From contig WGOE01000001.1 in NCBI GenBank assembly GCA_016124195.1, positions 186,001 through 250,000 of the forward strand: a stretch of 64,000 nt of DNA, given 5' to 3'. The translations under genes and the position numbers were made by a program. Origin of the DNA: a bacterium. Its GTDB lineage: Bacteria > Pseudomonadota > Alphaproteobacteria > Rhodobacterales > Rhodobacteraceae. Positions 1 through 9,953 of the stretch are shown one piece after another; the first letter of the stretch is position 1, and every line of letters begins with the position of its first letter. Under the pieces are notes generated by a model. That model had not been told where the DNA came from. It searched no databases and worked only from the letters and a program-made list of their open reading frames with translations.

Positions 1-2
1 CT

Positions 3-365
3 GCGCGGTCCGAGGCTCTGATCGTCTCGACGCTCGCGAATGCGGAAACCCGGCATATCGTGAATGCGCAGGTTCTGGCGGCGCTGGGTCCGACGGGTTT
101 GCTGATCAACATCTCTCGTGCGGCCAATATTGATGAGGACGCCTTGCTGGACGCGTTGGAAGCGCGTCGCCTTGCCGGGGCCGCGCTGGATGTCTTTGAA
201 GGCGAACCCCGGATCAACCCGAGATTTCTTGCCTTGCCGAACGTCGTCCTGCAACCGCATCACGCCTCTGGCACGGTCGAGACGCGCAAGGCCATGGGGC
301 AGATGATGCGTGACAATCTGACGGCGCATTTTGCCGGCCGGCCTTTGCTGAGCCCTGTCAACTGA
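3..365 (+). CDS. D-isomer-specific 2-hydroxyacid dehydrogenase, C-terminal fragment (truncated by window start)
   Basis: Frame is open from base 3; contains NISRAANIDEDALLDALEARRLAGAALDVFEGEP typical of the NAD-binding/catalytic C-terminus. Confidence 0.88.
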   Translation, partial: ARSEALIVSTLANAETRHIVNAQVLAALGPTGLLINISRAANIDEDALLDALEARRLAGAALDVFEGEPRINPRFLALPNVVLQPHHASGTVETRKAMGQMMRDNLTAHFAGRPLLSPVN

Positions 366-449
366 ACCGCCTTGCCTTGGGCCGGCTTTGTGACCCTCGA
401 CACCAGCCAAGGGCTGCCGCATGATCGCGGCGCAAATGGGAGGCGGAAG

Positions 450-2120
450 ATGCGGAACGGTGGGCAGATCCTGGTCGAAAGTCTGGTGGCTTTGGGGGCG
501 CGCAAAGCTTTTGGGGTGCCCGGGGAAAGCTATCTCGCGGTTCTGGATGCCATGCATGACTGCGTTGGCCGGTTCGACTATGTGCTCTGCCGCAACGAAG
601 GCGGCGCGAGTTTCATGGCCGCCGCCTATGGAAAGTTGACTGGCACTCCCGGCATCTGCATGGTCACGCGGGGACCCGGCGCCTCGAACGCGATGATCGG
701 CGTGCACACGGCGATGCAGGATTCGACACCGATGCTGCTGTTTGTCGGCCAGATCGCCCGTTCGGATCGCGAAAGGGAAAGCTTCCAGGAGGTCGATTAC
801 CGCGCCGTCTTTGGCAGCATGGCGAAATATGTGGTGGAAATCACCGAGACGTCCCGCATTCCGGAACACCTCGCCCGCGCCTGGACCACGGCCATCTCTG
901 GCCGGCCGGGGCCAGTGGTCGTGGCCCTGCCAGAGGACATGCTGGCCGAACTTTCAGAGGCCCCGCCCCTTGCAGCGCCCCTGCCGCGCGTGGCCGAGCC
1001 CGCACCGGACGCCGCCACGCTTGCCGCCGCCCGCATGCTGCTGGCCAAGGCCAAGCACCCGCTGATCCTGACCGGCGGCACGGGCTGGTCGGCCGAGGGG
1101 CGCGCGGCCCTGCAACGCTTTGCCGAAGGCTCCGACATCCCGGTTGTCACTGCCTTTCGCTGTCAGGACAGCTTTGACAACCACTCCCCCGTCTTTGCTG
1201 GCGAGGCCGGGGTCGGCATGTGGCCGCATGTGGCAGAGACGATCCGTTCGGCGGATGTGATCCTGGCACTGAACCTGCGGATGGATGAGATGACCACCGG
1301 CGCCTACACGCTGCTGGAGGTCCCCTTGCCGAAGCAGACCCTGATCCATGTCCATCCGTCGAGTGACGAGTTGGGCAAGATCTATATCGCCACTCTGCCG
1401 GTGCAGGCCGGGCCAAATGCATTTTCGGCTGCATTAGAGCCTGTTTCGGGTGACTGGCAGGCTTGGCGCGCCAAGGGTCGGGCCGGGTATGAGGCGGCTT
1501 TCGTGGCGCCCCCGCAGCCCTCGCCCGTCGATATGGCGGCCGTCATGGAATATCTGGATGCCAACCTGCCGGCGGATGTGATCGTCACCAACGGCGCGGG
1601 TAATTTCGCGGCCTGGCCCAGCCGGCACCTGCACTTTGGCCCCAAGGCGCGGCTCTTGGCGCCGCAATCGGGCGCCATGGGGTACGGCGTGCCTGCGGCC
1701 ATCGCGGCCAGCCTTGCCGAACCCGACCGCATGGCGCTGTGCTTTGCCGGCGACGGTGACTTTCAGATGAACTGTCAGGAACTTGCCACCGCAGCGCAGC
1801 ATGGCGCCGCCCCGATCATCCTGATCCTCGACAACGGCATTTACGGCACGATCCGCGCCCATCAGGAACGCCAATTCCCCGCGCGGGTCTTTGGCACCAC
1901 GATGGTCAACCCCGATTTCGCCGCCGTGGCCCGGGCCTATGGCTTGCACGGCGAAAGGGTCGAGACGACGGCCGATTTCATCCCCGCCTTCGAACGTGCG
2001 GCAAAATCGGCACGCTCGGGCATCGGCGCGGTTCTGAGCCTTGCCATCGCCCCCGAGGCCATCGCCCCGCGCCAAAAGATCAGCACCCTGCGCGCATCGG
2101 CACTGGCCGCCAAGGCCTGA
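450..2120 (+). CDS. Thiamine-pyrophosphate-dependent enzyme, acetolactate synthase large subunit-like
   Basis: GVPGESYLAVLDAM, CRNEGGASFMAAAYGKLTG and TPP motif GDGDFQMNCQELATAAQHGAAPIILILDN; start moved from 372 to ATG at 450. Confidence 0.9.
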   Translation: MRNGGQILVESLVALGARKAFGVPGESYLAVLDAMHDCVGRFDYVLCRNEGGASFMAAAYGKLTGTPGICMVTRGPGASNAMIGVHTAMQDSTPMLLFVGQIARSDRERESFQEVDYRAVFGSMAKYVVEITETSRIPEHLARAWTTAISGRPGPVVVALPEDMLAELSEAPPLAAPLPRVAEPAPDAATLAAARMLLAKAKHPLILTGGTGWSAEGRAALQRFAEGSDIPVVTAFRCQDSFDNHSPVFAGEAGVGMWPHVAETIRSADVILALNLRMDEMTTGAYTLLEVPLPKQTLIHVHPSSDELGKIYIATLPVQAGPNAFSAALEPVSGDWQAWRAKGRAGYEAAFVAPPQPSPVDMAAVMEYLDANLPADVIVTNGAGNFAAWPSRHLHFGPKARLLAPQSGAMGYGVPAAIAASLAEPDRMALCFAGDGDFQMNCQELATAAQHGAAPIILILDNGIYGTIRAHQERQFPARVFGTTMVNPDFAAVARAYGLHGERVETTADFIPAFERAAKSARSGIGAVLSLAIAPEAIAPRQKISTLRASALAAKA

Positions 2121-2243
2121 GCCGTTGCGCATCCAGACATCGCAGCAGGCTGCTGGCTGGCCTTGATCTTTCGGTTGTGGGTTGGAGCGACGGGTATAAC
2201 CCCTTACATTCCGGGGGACCACTGTCACGTCGAGGAGACGACC

Positions 2244-3272
2244 ATGCCCCAATCTGAAACGCTGAATCGTCGGTGGATCCTGGCCGAACGCCCGGTTGGA
2301 GAGCCGAACGCCGCGACGCTGCGGCTGGAGACCGGTCCCGTTCCCAAACCGGGTCCCGGCCAGATGCTGCTGCGCACGGTCTATCTGTCGCTTGACCCCT
2401 ATATGCGGGGCCGGATGAGCGATGCGCCCTCTTACGCGGCGCCAGTGGCCCTGGGGGCCCCGATGGTCGGCGGAACGGTCGCGCGGGTTGTCAGCTCGGA
2501 CGTGGCGGGGTTTCACAAGGACGACTGGGTCGTCAGCTATTCGGGCTGGCAGGATTATGCGCTGTCGGATGGCGCGGGTGTGATGAACCTCGGCCGCGAT
2601 CCGCAGAACCCGTCCTGGGGCCTTGGAATTCTGGGCATGCCGGGCTTTACCGCCTGGGCAGGTCTGACCCAGATCGGCAAGCCGAAAGCGGGTGAGACGC
2701 TTTGCGTCGCGGCGGCCACAGGTGCTGTGGGCGCCACGGTGGGGCAGATCGGCAAGCTGATGGGCTTGCATGTCGTGGGCGTTGCGGGCGGGCCCGAGAA
2801 ATGCGCCTATGCTGTCAAGACCCTCGGCTTTGACGCCTGCATCGACCATAAAGCGCCGGGCTTTGCGGCCGATCTGAAAGCCGCGGCCCCTAAGGGGATC
2901 GACATCTATTTCGAAAATGTGGGCGGGGCGGTTTTTGACGCGGTCCTGCCCTTGATGAACCCGGCCGGGCGCATTCCGGTCTGCGGGGTGATCGCCCAGT
3001 ACAATGCGACCAGCCTGCCGGCCGGGCCGGACCGGCTGCCGCAGCTCATGGGGCTGATCCTGCGCAAACGCCTGTCGGTGCGCGGCTTCATCATCTTCGA
3101 CGACTTCGGCGCGCTTTACCCGACCTTTGCCGAGGTCATGGGCGAATGGGTTGCCGCCGGCCAGATGCACTACCGCGAGGAGATCATCGAGGGGCTGGAG
3201 AACGCGCCTCGGGCTTTCATCGGCCTGCTTCGCGGCGAGAATTTCGGCAAGCGCGTGGTCCGGGTCGGCTGA
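2244..3272 (+). CDS. NADP-dependent MDR-family oxidoreductase (CurA/leukotriene B4 12-hydroxydehydrogenase-like)
   Basis: LSLDPYMRGRMSD, AATGAVGATVGQIGKLMG, YFENVGGAVFDAVLPLMN; ATG at 2244 after a GGAG-rich stretch. Confidence 0.88.
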   Translation: MPQSETLNRRWILAERPVGEPNAATLRLETGPVPKPGPGQMLLRTVYLSLDPYMRGRMSDAPSYAAPVALGAPMVGGTVARVVSSDVAGFHKDDWVVSYSGWQDYALSDGAGVMNLGRDPQNPSWGLGILGMPGFTAWAGLTQIGKPKAGETLCVAAATGAVGATVGQIGKLMGLHVVGVAGGPEKCAYAVKTLGFDACIDHKAPGFAADLKAAAPKGIDIYFENVGGAVFDAVLPLMNPAGRIPVCGVIAQYNATSLPAGPDRLPQLMGLILRKRLSVRGFIIFDDFGALYPTFAEVMGEWVAAGQMHYREEIIEGLENAPRAFIGLLRGENFGKRVVRVG

Positions 3273-3405
3273 ATCCTCCCCGGCATCGAGGCGGCGGAAA
3301 TTTCGCGCAGGGATACGGTTTGGTCTGGTCGCGGATTCGACAATGGCGTTAGGTGGCGCAGCCGGGTGATGCACGTCCGCGCCCGCTTCGCTTCGGAATT
3401 TCGTT

Positions 3406-5247
3406 GTGACAGTCGACACCCTATCCCCCCGCCGACCGCTGGAGGTCATGGCCGTAGCCGATGCGAAAAGCTGGCTGGGCGGTTTGCGCACGCTGTGGCG
3501 CATGACGCGGATCGCGTTGCTGACGCCCTGGCAAGTGACCTTTGCGGTGACGGCCACCCTGATCTCTGCCACGATGCAACTGATGATCCCGCGGCTTCTG
3601 GGGCGCGCGATCGACCAGACGCAGCAACTGGCCTCGGGCAACGCGGACGCGGCGCATACAGCCCTGATGACAACGGCCTTGCTTGTGCTTTTGGTTTCGG
3701 CCGTCCGCGGAATTTTCACCACCTTTCAGAACTATTTCTCCGAGGCGGTGAACCATCACACCGGGGTGGAACTGCGCCTGCGCTATTACGAACAGGTGCA
3801 AAGGCTGAGCTTTGGCTTCCACGATTCCGTTCATTCCGGCGATCTCATCACCCTCGGCCTTCTGGACCTTGACGGCGCGCGGCAGTTCTTTTCCACTGGC
3901 CTCGTCCGCCTTGTCCTGCTGACGGTGCTGATCGGGTTCGGCGGCACCATGCTGTTGCGGACCGATGTTCTGCTGGGCCTGATGGCCTTGAGTTTCGTGC
4001 CCGTCGTCGGGTGGTTTTCATCCATATCGCAGTTGCGGCTGCGGCTGACTTGGCGCGAATTGCAGGACCGCATGTCGATCCTCAGCCGGGTGATGGAAGA
4101 AAACCTCGCCGGCATCCGCGTGGTGCGCGCTTTTTCCGCCGGCGCGCATGAGATCGAAAAGTTCGACGCCGCCTCAGCCTCGGCGCTGGACCTCGCGCAT
4201 GAGCGTGTGGACATCCGGGTGCGGTCCACCGGCATCATGACACTGTCGTTTCTGGCAGCCATGGGTCTGGTCCTGTGGGTTGGCGGCGAAAAGGTGATGG
4301 CCGGCACGATGTCGGTCGGCACGCTGACGTCTTTCCTGACCTTTATGACCATCCTGCAGATGCCGGTGCGGCAGTTGGGGCTACTGGTAAACTCGTTCGC
4401 GCGCACCTCGACCTGCGGCGCCCGCGTCTTTGCCTTTCTGGACCTGCAACCGGCGATTGCCGATGCGCCGGGTGCGCGCGATCTGGTGCTGACCCATGAC
4501 GAATTGCGCTTCGAGGCGGTGGATTTCGCCTATCCCAACGCGCCGGACGCCAAAGTGCTGTCCGGCCTGAGCTTTACCGCGCGGCGTGGCGAGACGATCG
4601 GCATCATCGGCCCGCCCGGCAGCGGAAAATCGACCCTGTTACACCTGATTCCACGGTTCCATGACGTCACGGCGGGTCGGATCACGATTGACGGGCAAGA
4701 TATTCGCGACCTGACGCTGTCCTCGCTGCGACGCGCGGTTTCCGTGGTGGCGCAGGATGTCTTTCTGTTCACCACGACCCTGGAAAACAACATCGCCTAT
4801 GCCGAGCCCGATGCCGAGGACGCCGAGATCGAGCAGGCCTCCGAAGATGCGCAGATCCACAGCCATATCACAGGCCTGAAATCCGGCTATCGCACGGTTG
4901 TGGGCGAACGCGGGGCCTCGCTGTCGGGCGGGCAAAGGCAGCGTGTATCGATTGCGCGGTCGCTGGTGCCCAATCCGGCCATCCTGATCTTTGATGACAG
5001 CACTGCAGCGGTGGATGCCAACACCGAGGGTCGCATTCGCGCCGCTTTGGCCGAGGGCGCGGCAGAGCGTGTGACGCTGATCGTGGCGCACCGGCTGAAC
5101 TCGCTTCTGCACGCCGACCGGATCCTGTTTCTTGACAAGGGGCGTGTGGTCGAACAGGGCAGCCATGCCGAGCTTCTGGCGCTTGGGGGCCGTTACCGCG
5201 CGCTTTACGACCTGCAGACCAATGGCGCGGACCGGGAGGGCCTATGA
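3406..5247 (+). CDS. ABC exporter, fused TMD-NBD half-transporter (degenerate Walker B)
   Basis: Walker A GPPGSGKST, signature LSGGQRQRVSIARS, Walker B ILIFDDSTAAVD; ABC-type TMD at N-terminus. Confidence 0.92.
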   Translation: MTVDTLSPRRPLEVMAVADAKSWLGGLRTLWRMTRIALLTPWQVTFAVTATLISATMQLMIPRLLGRAIDQTQQLASGNADAAHTALMTTALLVLLVSAVRGIFTTFQNYFSEAVNHHTGVELRLRYYEQVQRLSFGFHDSVHSGDLITLGLLDLDGARQFFSTGLVRLVLLTVLIGFGGTMLLRTDVLLGLMALSFVPVVGWFSSISQLRLRLTWRELQDRMSILSRVMEENLAGIRVVRAFSAGAHEIEKFDAASASALDLAHERVDIRVRSTGIMTLSFLAAMGLVLWVGGEKVMAGTMSVGTLTSFLTFMTILQMPVRQLGLLVNSFARTSTCGARVFAFLDLQPAIADAPGARDLVLTHDELRFEAVDFAYPNAPDAKVLSGLSFTARRGETIGIIGPPGSGKSTLLHLIPRFHDVTAGRITIDGQDIRDLTLSSLRRAVSVVAQDVFLFTTTLENNIAYAEPDAEDAEIEQASEDAQIHSHITGLKSGYRTVVGERGASLSGGQRQRVSIARSLVPNPAILIFDDSTAAVDANTEGRIRAALAEGAAERVTLIVAHRLNSLLHADRILFLDKGRVVEQGSHAELLALGGRYRALYDLQTNGADREGL

Positions 5248-7112
5248 CCGACCAAGCCTCCAACGCGGACTACCAATCCGACCGCGAATCCGCGCCCGGC
5301 GCCCGGACCCTGCGCGCCGTCGTCGGCAGTCACCGCATCGACGAAGAGATGTTCGGCAAGGTCTTCGACCCGCAGATCATCAAGCGGATCGGCGCATTTG
5401 TGGCACCGTATCGGCGGGAATTCCTGATTTCGGTGGTGGCGGTGCTGGTCTTCACCCTGACGCAGCTGGCCATCCCGCTGATCATCCGGCGCGCCATCGA
5501 CCAAGGGGTGATGGCAGGCGCGCCCCATGTCCTGCATGCCGCATTGCTGACCTTCGTGGCGGTGATCGCCGTGAACTTCGTCGCCAGTCAGGTGCAGGAA
5601 ACCGTGGTCGGAAAGGCGGCCGAGAATGTGCTGTTTGATATCCGCCGCGCGATGTTCGCCCATTTGCAGCGTGTCTCGCTGTCCTTCATGGACAAGACCG
5701 AGGTCGGGCGCCTGATGTCGCGGCTGCAGGGCGATGTCGGCTCGATGCAGGAGTTTCTGGAAACCTCGGTCCTGTCGGTCGGCGATATCGTTCTGCTTTT
5801 CGGCATCATTTCCCTGATGCTCTATCTGGATGCGGGCCTTGGGCTGATCACCCTGTCGGTTCTGCCCATCCTGTTCGTGGTGCGCATCTTCTGGCTGCCC
5901 TTGGCGCGCGACGCCTTCATCAAGGCGCATGAGACGAACTCTGCCGTCAATGGCGCGCTGGCCGAGGGGATTCATGCCGTGCGCACCGTGCAAGGCATGG
6001 GGCGCGAGGCGCTGAATGCGCGGCTTTACAAGGAAAAGGTGCTGGCCAGCCTATCCAGCAACCTGCACGCCTCGCGCATCGCGCAGGTTCTGGTGCCGAT
6101 TGTCGACACGCTGACCGGGCTCGCCATGGCGCTGGTCGTGGTGCTGGGCGGCATGATGGTGCTGGATCGCAAGCTTGATGTCGGGGTGATGGTGGCATTT
6201 CTCTTCTACATCCAGCGTTTCTTCGACCCGATCCGGTCACTGACCATCCAGTATTCGGTGATGCAACGCGCGATGGCCTCGGGTCAGCGGCTGATCGAGG
6301 TGCTGGACGTCGATGTTTCGGTGCAGGACAAGCCAGGCGCGCTGGATCTGGCCGAAACCGACGGCTCTGTCGAGTTCCGCCATGTGACCTTTGGCTATGA
6401 CCCCCGTCAATTGGTGCTGAAGGACATCTCCTTCCGGGTGGAGCCGGGTCAGACGGTGGCACTGGTCGGCCCGACCGGCTCCGGAAAGTCGAGCGCAATG
6501 TCCCTGATTCATCGGTTCTACGATGTGACCGAAGGGCAGGTCCTGGTCGGCGGGCATGATGTGCGCGAAGTGACGCAAGCCTCTTTGGGGCGGCAGATCG
6601 CGATGGTCCTGCAAGAGCCGTTCCTCTTCACCGGCACCGTTCTCGAGAATATCCGCTACAACAAGGCCGAGGCGACGCGGGAAGAGATCATTGCCGCCGC
6701 CACCATCCTTGGCGCCAATCCGTTCATTCGCGCCCTGCCCCAGGGCTATGACACGATGCTGGGCGAACGCGGGGGAAGCCTGTCGACCGGGCAGCGCCAG
6801 CTTCTCAGCTTTGCCCGCGCGCTTGTGGCCGATGCCAAGATACTGGTGCTGGACGAAGCCACGGCAAGCATAGATTCCGCGACCGAACAGGTCATCCAGC
6901 GCGCGCTTGCCACCTTGCTCAAGGGGCGGACGGGTCTGGTCATCGCGCACCGTCTGGCCACGGTGCGCCACGCAGACCGGATCATGGTCTTGCAGGCTGG
7001 CCGCATGGTGGAAAGCGGCACGCATGCCGAGCTTTTGAGCCTCGGCGGGCTTTACGCGGGCCTTTACCGGGCGAACTATTCCAGCTTTGACGACGTGGAA
7101 AACCACGATTGA
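5244..7112 (+). CDS. ABC exporter, fused TMD-NBD half-transporter (partner of preceding gene)
   Basis: Overlaps previous CDS by 4 nt; Walker A GPTGSGKSS, signature LSTGQRQLLSFARAL, Walker B ILVLDEATASID. Confidence 0.92.
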   Translation: MTDQASNADYQSDRESAPGARTLRAVVGSHRIDEEMFGKVFDPQIIKRIGAFVAPYRREFLISVVAVLVFTLTQLAIPLIIRRAIDQGVMAGAPHVLHAALLTFVAVIAVNFVASQVQETVVGKAAENVLFDIRRAMFAHLQRVSLSFMDKTEVGRLMSRLQGDVGSMQEFLETSVLSVGDIVLLFGIISLMLYLDAGLGLITLSVLPILFVVRIFWLPLARDAFIKAHETNSAVNGALAEGIHAVRTVQGMGREALNARLYKEKVLASLSSNLHASRIAQVLVPIVDTLTGLAMALVVVLGGMMVLDRKLDVGVMVAFLFYIQRFFDPIRSLTIQYSVMQRAMASGQRLIEVLDVDVSVQDKPGALDLAETDGSVEFRHVTFGYDPRQLVLKDISFRVEPGQTVALVGPTGSGKSSAMSLIHRFYDVTEGQVLVGGHDVREVTQASLGRQIAMVLQEPFLFTGTVLENIRYNKAEATREEIIAAATILGANPFIRALPQGYDTMLGERGGSLSTGQRQLLSFARALVADAKILVLDEATASIDSATEQVIQRALATLLKGRTGLVIAHRLATVRHADRIMVLQAGRMVESGTHAELLSLGGLYAGLYRANYSSFDDVENHD

Positions 7113-7161
7113 ACCAGCGCCTCTGATGCCCGGCACGGCGCCGCAGGGCGGAATGCCGGCC

Positions 7162-7179
7162 CTGTTACCAAACATTCAC
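7162..7179. promoter_or_regulatory. Candidate Pho-box-like direct repeat CTGTTAC-CAAA-CATTCAC upstream of phnC
   Basis: Two imperfect 7-mers on 11-nt spacing, resembling CTGTCAT-N4-CTGTCAT; second half is a weak match. Confidence 0.3.
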
Positions 7180-7246
7180 AGGTCTGAGAAAGCCACGTCA
7201 CATTGCACCTGTACGCCCCCGGAGACCGAAACCGGAGGCAGGCCCC

Positions 7247-8056
7247 TTGCTGCAGTTCAACAACGTGACACGACTTTTCGGCACCAAGTCCGCCGTTGAC
7301 CGCGTCAGTTTTGCCGTCGGCAAGTCGTCTTTCGTTGGCATCATCGGCCGATCGGGCGCGGGAAAATCAACCCTGCTGCGCATGATGAACCGCCTGACCG
7401 ACACGACCTCGGGCGAGATCCTGTTCGAGGGCCGCAATGTCGCATCCCTGACCGGACCCGCCAAACGCGCCTGGCAAAGCCAATGCGCGATGATCTTCCA
7501 ACAGTTCAATCTGGTTCCACGGATGGATGTGGCCTCCAACGTGCTGCACGGCATCCTGAACCGCCGTTCGACGCTCGCCACGCTGTTCAACCTCTGGCCC
7601 GAGGCGGATATCCTCAAGGCGCTGTCGATCCTCGACCGTCTGGGCATCTCCGAACAGGCGCCCAAACGGGCCGAGGCGCTGTCGGGCGGCCAGCAGCAGC
7701 GCGTGGCGATTGCGCGTGCCTTGATGCAGGACCCCAAGGTCATCCTTGCCGACGAGCCGATCGCCTCGCTCGACCCGATGAACGCGCAGGTCGTGATGGA
7801 CGCGCTGCGCCGCATCCACGAGGAAGACGGGCGCATGGTGATCGCCAACCTGCACACGCTAGACACCGCGCGGCGCTATTGCGACCGGGTGATCGGCATG
7901 CGTGACGGCCGGGTGGTGTTTGACGGCACGCCCGAAATGCTGACGACCGGCGTGGCGCGCGACATCTATGGCGCGGACAGCAATTTCAACGAAAGCGCCA
8001 CCTCAACCTCGATCCCCGCCGCTGACGAGACCTATGCCGCGGCGATGCTGGCCTGA
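7247..8056 (+). CDS. phnC: Phosphonate ABC transporter ATP-binding protein
   Basis: Walker [52 protein letters not shown]; followed by phnD/phnE; TTG start. Confidence 0.93.
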   Translation: MLQFNNVTRLFGTKSAVDRVSFAVGKSSFVGIIGRSGAGKSTLLRMMNRLTDTTSGEILFEGRNVASLTGPAKRAWQSQCAMIFQQFNLVPRMDVASNVLHGILNRRSTLATLFNLWPEADILKALSILDRLGISEQAPKRAEALSGGQQQRVAIARALMQDPKVILADEPIASLDPMNAQVVMDALRRIHEEDGRMVIANLHTLDTARRYCDRVIGMRDGRVVFDGTPEMLTTGVARDIYGADSNFNESATSTSIPAADETYAAAMLA

Positions 8057-8080
8057 ATTTTCCCATGACCATTCCACCCC

Positions 8081-8098
8081 GGCCCCATTCGCGGGGCC
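8081..8098. other. Hairpin GGCCCC-ATTCGC-GGGGCC upstream of phnD
   Basis: 6-bp GC stem in the phnC-phnD gap. Confidence 0.5.
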
Positions 8099-8115
8099 CC
8101 TATCCGGAGACGACC

Positions 8116-9015
8116 ATGAAGAAGCTGCTCGCCGTCCTTTTGGCCACCTCGATGCTGGCTGGTGCCGCCCAGGCCCAGGAAATCAAGCAATTCAACCTTG
8201 GCATTCTGGGCGGCGAGAACGCACAGGACCGCCTAGCCTCGAACGAATGCTACCGCGCCGCACTGGAAAAGGTGCTTGGCGTGCCGGTCAAGGTGTTCAC
8301 CCCGGCCGATTATGACGGCGTGATCCAGGGTCTTTTGGGCGGCACGCTCGACATGGCGTGGATGGGCGCTTCGGGCTTCGCCAAGATCTATCTGACCGAC
8401 CCGAACGCGGTTGAAGTGCGCCTGACCACCCAGCATCTGGACGGCACCACAGGCTATTATTCGATCGGCTTCACCCGCAAGGACACCGGCATCAAGTCGA
8501 TGGACGATGCCAAGGGTCATTCCTTTGCCTTCGGCGAGCCGAATTCGACCTCGGGCTATCTGGTTCCCGGGTCCGAGCTGATGGCCAAGTATGGCAAGCT
8601 GGAGGACTATTTTTCCTCGGTCAAATTCTCGGGCGGGCATGAGCAGACCATCGTCGGCGTGTCCAACGGCACCTTCGATGCCGGCGTGTCCTGGGCCGAT
8701 GGTCAGGGCAATTGGGAAGACGGCTTCAACTCGGGCGCGTTCCGCAAGGCGGTGGATTCGGGTCTGGTCGACATGAACAACCTGGTCGAGATCTGGCGCT
8801 CGAAGCTGATCCCGGAAGGTCCGATGGTTGTGCGCACCGCGCTGCCGGCCGACGTGAAGGACAAGGTCACCAAGCTGACCGCCGAACTGCCTCAGACCGA
8901 CCCGAAATGTGCCTATGGCGTGGCCGCGGGTGACGTCAAAGGCTTCGTTCCGGTGACGCTGGATGCCTATTCGGGCATCATCGCTGCCCGAAAGCTGCAG
9001 GACTCCAAGAACTGA
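8116..9015 (+). CDS. phnD: Phosphonate ABC transporter substrate-binding protein
   Basis: Signal peptide MKKLLAVLLATSMLAGAAQA; LGILGGENAQDRLASNECYR, YDGVIQGLLGGTLDMAWMGASGFAKIY typical of PhnD. Confidence 0.94.
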   Translation: MKKLLAVLLATSMLAGAAQAQEIKQFNLGILGGENAQDRLASNECYRAALEKVLGVPVKVFTPADYDGVIQGLLGGTLDMAWMGASGFAKIYLTDPNAVEVRLTTQHLDGTTGYYSIGFTRKDTGIKSMDDAKGHSFAFGEPNSTSGYLVPGSELMAKYGKLEDYFSSVKFSGGHEQTIVGVSNGTFDAGVSWADGQGNWEDGFNSGAFRKAVDSGLVDMNNLVEIWRSKLIPEGPMVVRTALPADVKDKVTKLTAELPQTDPKCAYGVAAGDVKGFVPVTLDAYSGIIAARKLQDSKN

Positions 9016-9030
9016 TTTCATCACGATCCG

Positions 9031-9055
9031 CCGGGCCCCTTTCCGAGGGGCCCGG
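9031..9055. other. Hairpin CCGGGCCCCT-TTCCG-AGGGGCCCGG between phnD and phnE
   Basis: Perfect 10-bp stem 15 nt after the phnD stop. Confidence 0.7.
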
Positions 9056-9073
9056 TCATTTATTGGGGGCCGC

Positions 9074-9952
9074 ATGGTGGACCTGACCTTGGGAACAGAG
9101 CCGGGAAAGCACCCCGCCCTGACCGACACGCGCAAGAGCTATATCGAAATGGTGCGGCGAAAGCGGCTCTATGGCACCATTTTGCTGGTCTTGATGCTGG
9201 CCCTGCTGGCCTCCGGCTTTCGTGTGGCCGAGGCGCGCAACGCCGGCGGGTTCCTGAACGGCTTGCCGATGCTGGGCGCCTTTCCGTCCGAGGTCCTTTC
9301 CGAGGCCTGGCGCGACCGGGCGCATCTGCCCGGCATGATGTGGCATTTCCTGCCCTCGCTGATCGAGACGCTGAACATCGCCGCCGTGTCCACCCTGACC
9401 GGCGGTCTTGGCGCGGCGGTTCTGTCCGTGCTTTCAACCCGGGGACTGGCGCGCTGGCCGTCCATGGCACCGGTCTTTCGCAGGGCAATGGATGCATTCC
9501 GCGCCCTTCCGGACGTGGTGATTGCCCTGGTACTGATCTATGTGCTGGGCGGCGGGCCGATCCCCGCCGTCATTGCCATTGCCGTGCACACGACAGGCGC
9601 CTTGGGCAAACTCTTCTCTGAAGTTGCCGAAAACGCCGATCTGAAGCCGGTCGAGGGGTTGACCTCGGTCGGTGCCACCTGGGGTCAACAGATCTGGCTG
9701 GGTGTGATCCCGCAGGTCGCGCCCAACTGGCTGTCCTACGGCTTGATGCGGTTCGAAATCAACGTCCGGGCCTCGGCCATCCTCGGCTTTGTCGGTCAAG
9801 GCGGTATCGGTTACGACCTGAAGCTCGCGATGCAATGGGGCCAGGGTCGGTATGATGAGGTCGTGGCGATCTTCATCCTTCTGTTCCTGACCATCGTGGC
9901 GATTGACCGGTTGTCTGATCACGTCCGCACGCGCCTGACCAAAGGAGCCTGA
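9074..9952 (+). CDS. phnE: Phosphonate ABC transporter permease
   Basis: BPD-type permease; FRALPDVVIALVLIYVLGGGPIPAVIAIAVHTTGALGKLFSEVAEN. Confidence 0.93.
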   Translation: MVDLTLGTEPGKHPALTDTRKSYIEMVRRKRLYGTILLVLMLALLASGFRVAEARNAGGFLNGLPMLGAFPSEVLSEAWRDRAHLPGMMWHFLPSLIETLNIAAVSTLTGGLGAAVLSVLSTRGLARWPSMAPVFRRAMDAFRALPDVVIALVLIYVLGGGPIPAVIAIAVHTTGALGKLFSEVAENADLKPVEGLTSVGATWGQQIWLGVIPQVAPNWLSYGLMRFEINVRASAILGFVGQGGIGYDLKLAMQWGQGRYDEVVAIFILLFLTIVAIDRLSDHVRTRLTKGA

Positions 9953-9953
9953 C

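Noticed and set aside
1434-3722. 762-aa minus-strand ORF
   Set aside because: Antisense to the TPP enzyme and MDR oxidoreductase; composition is that of a shadow frame
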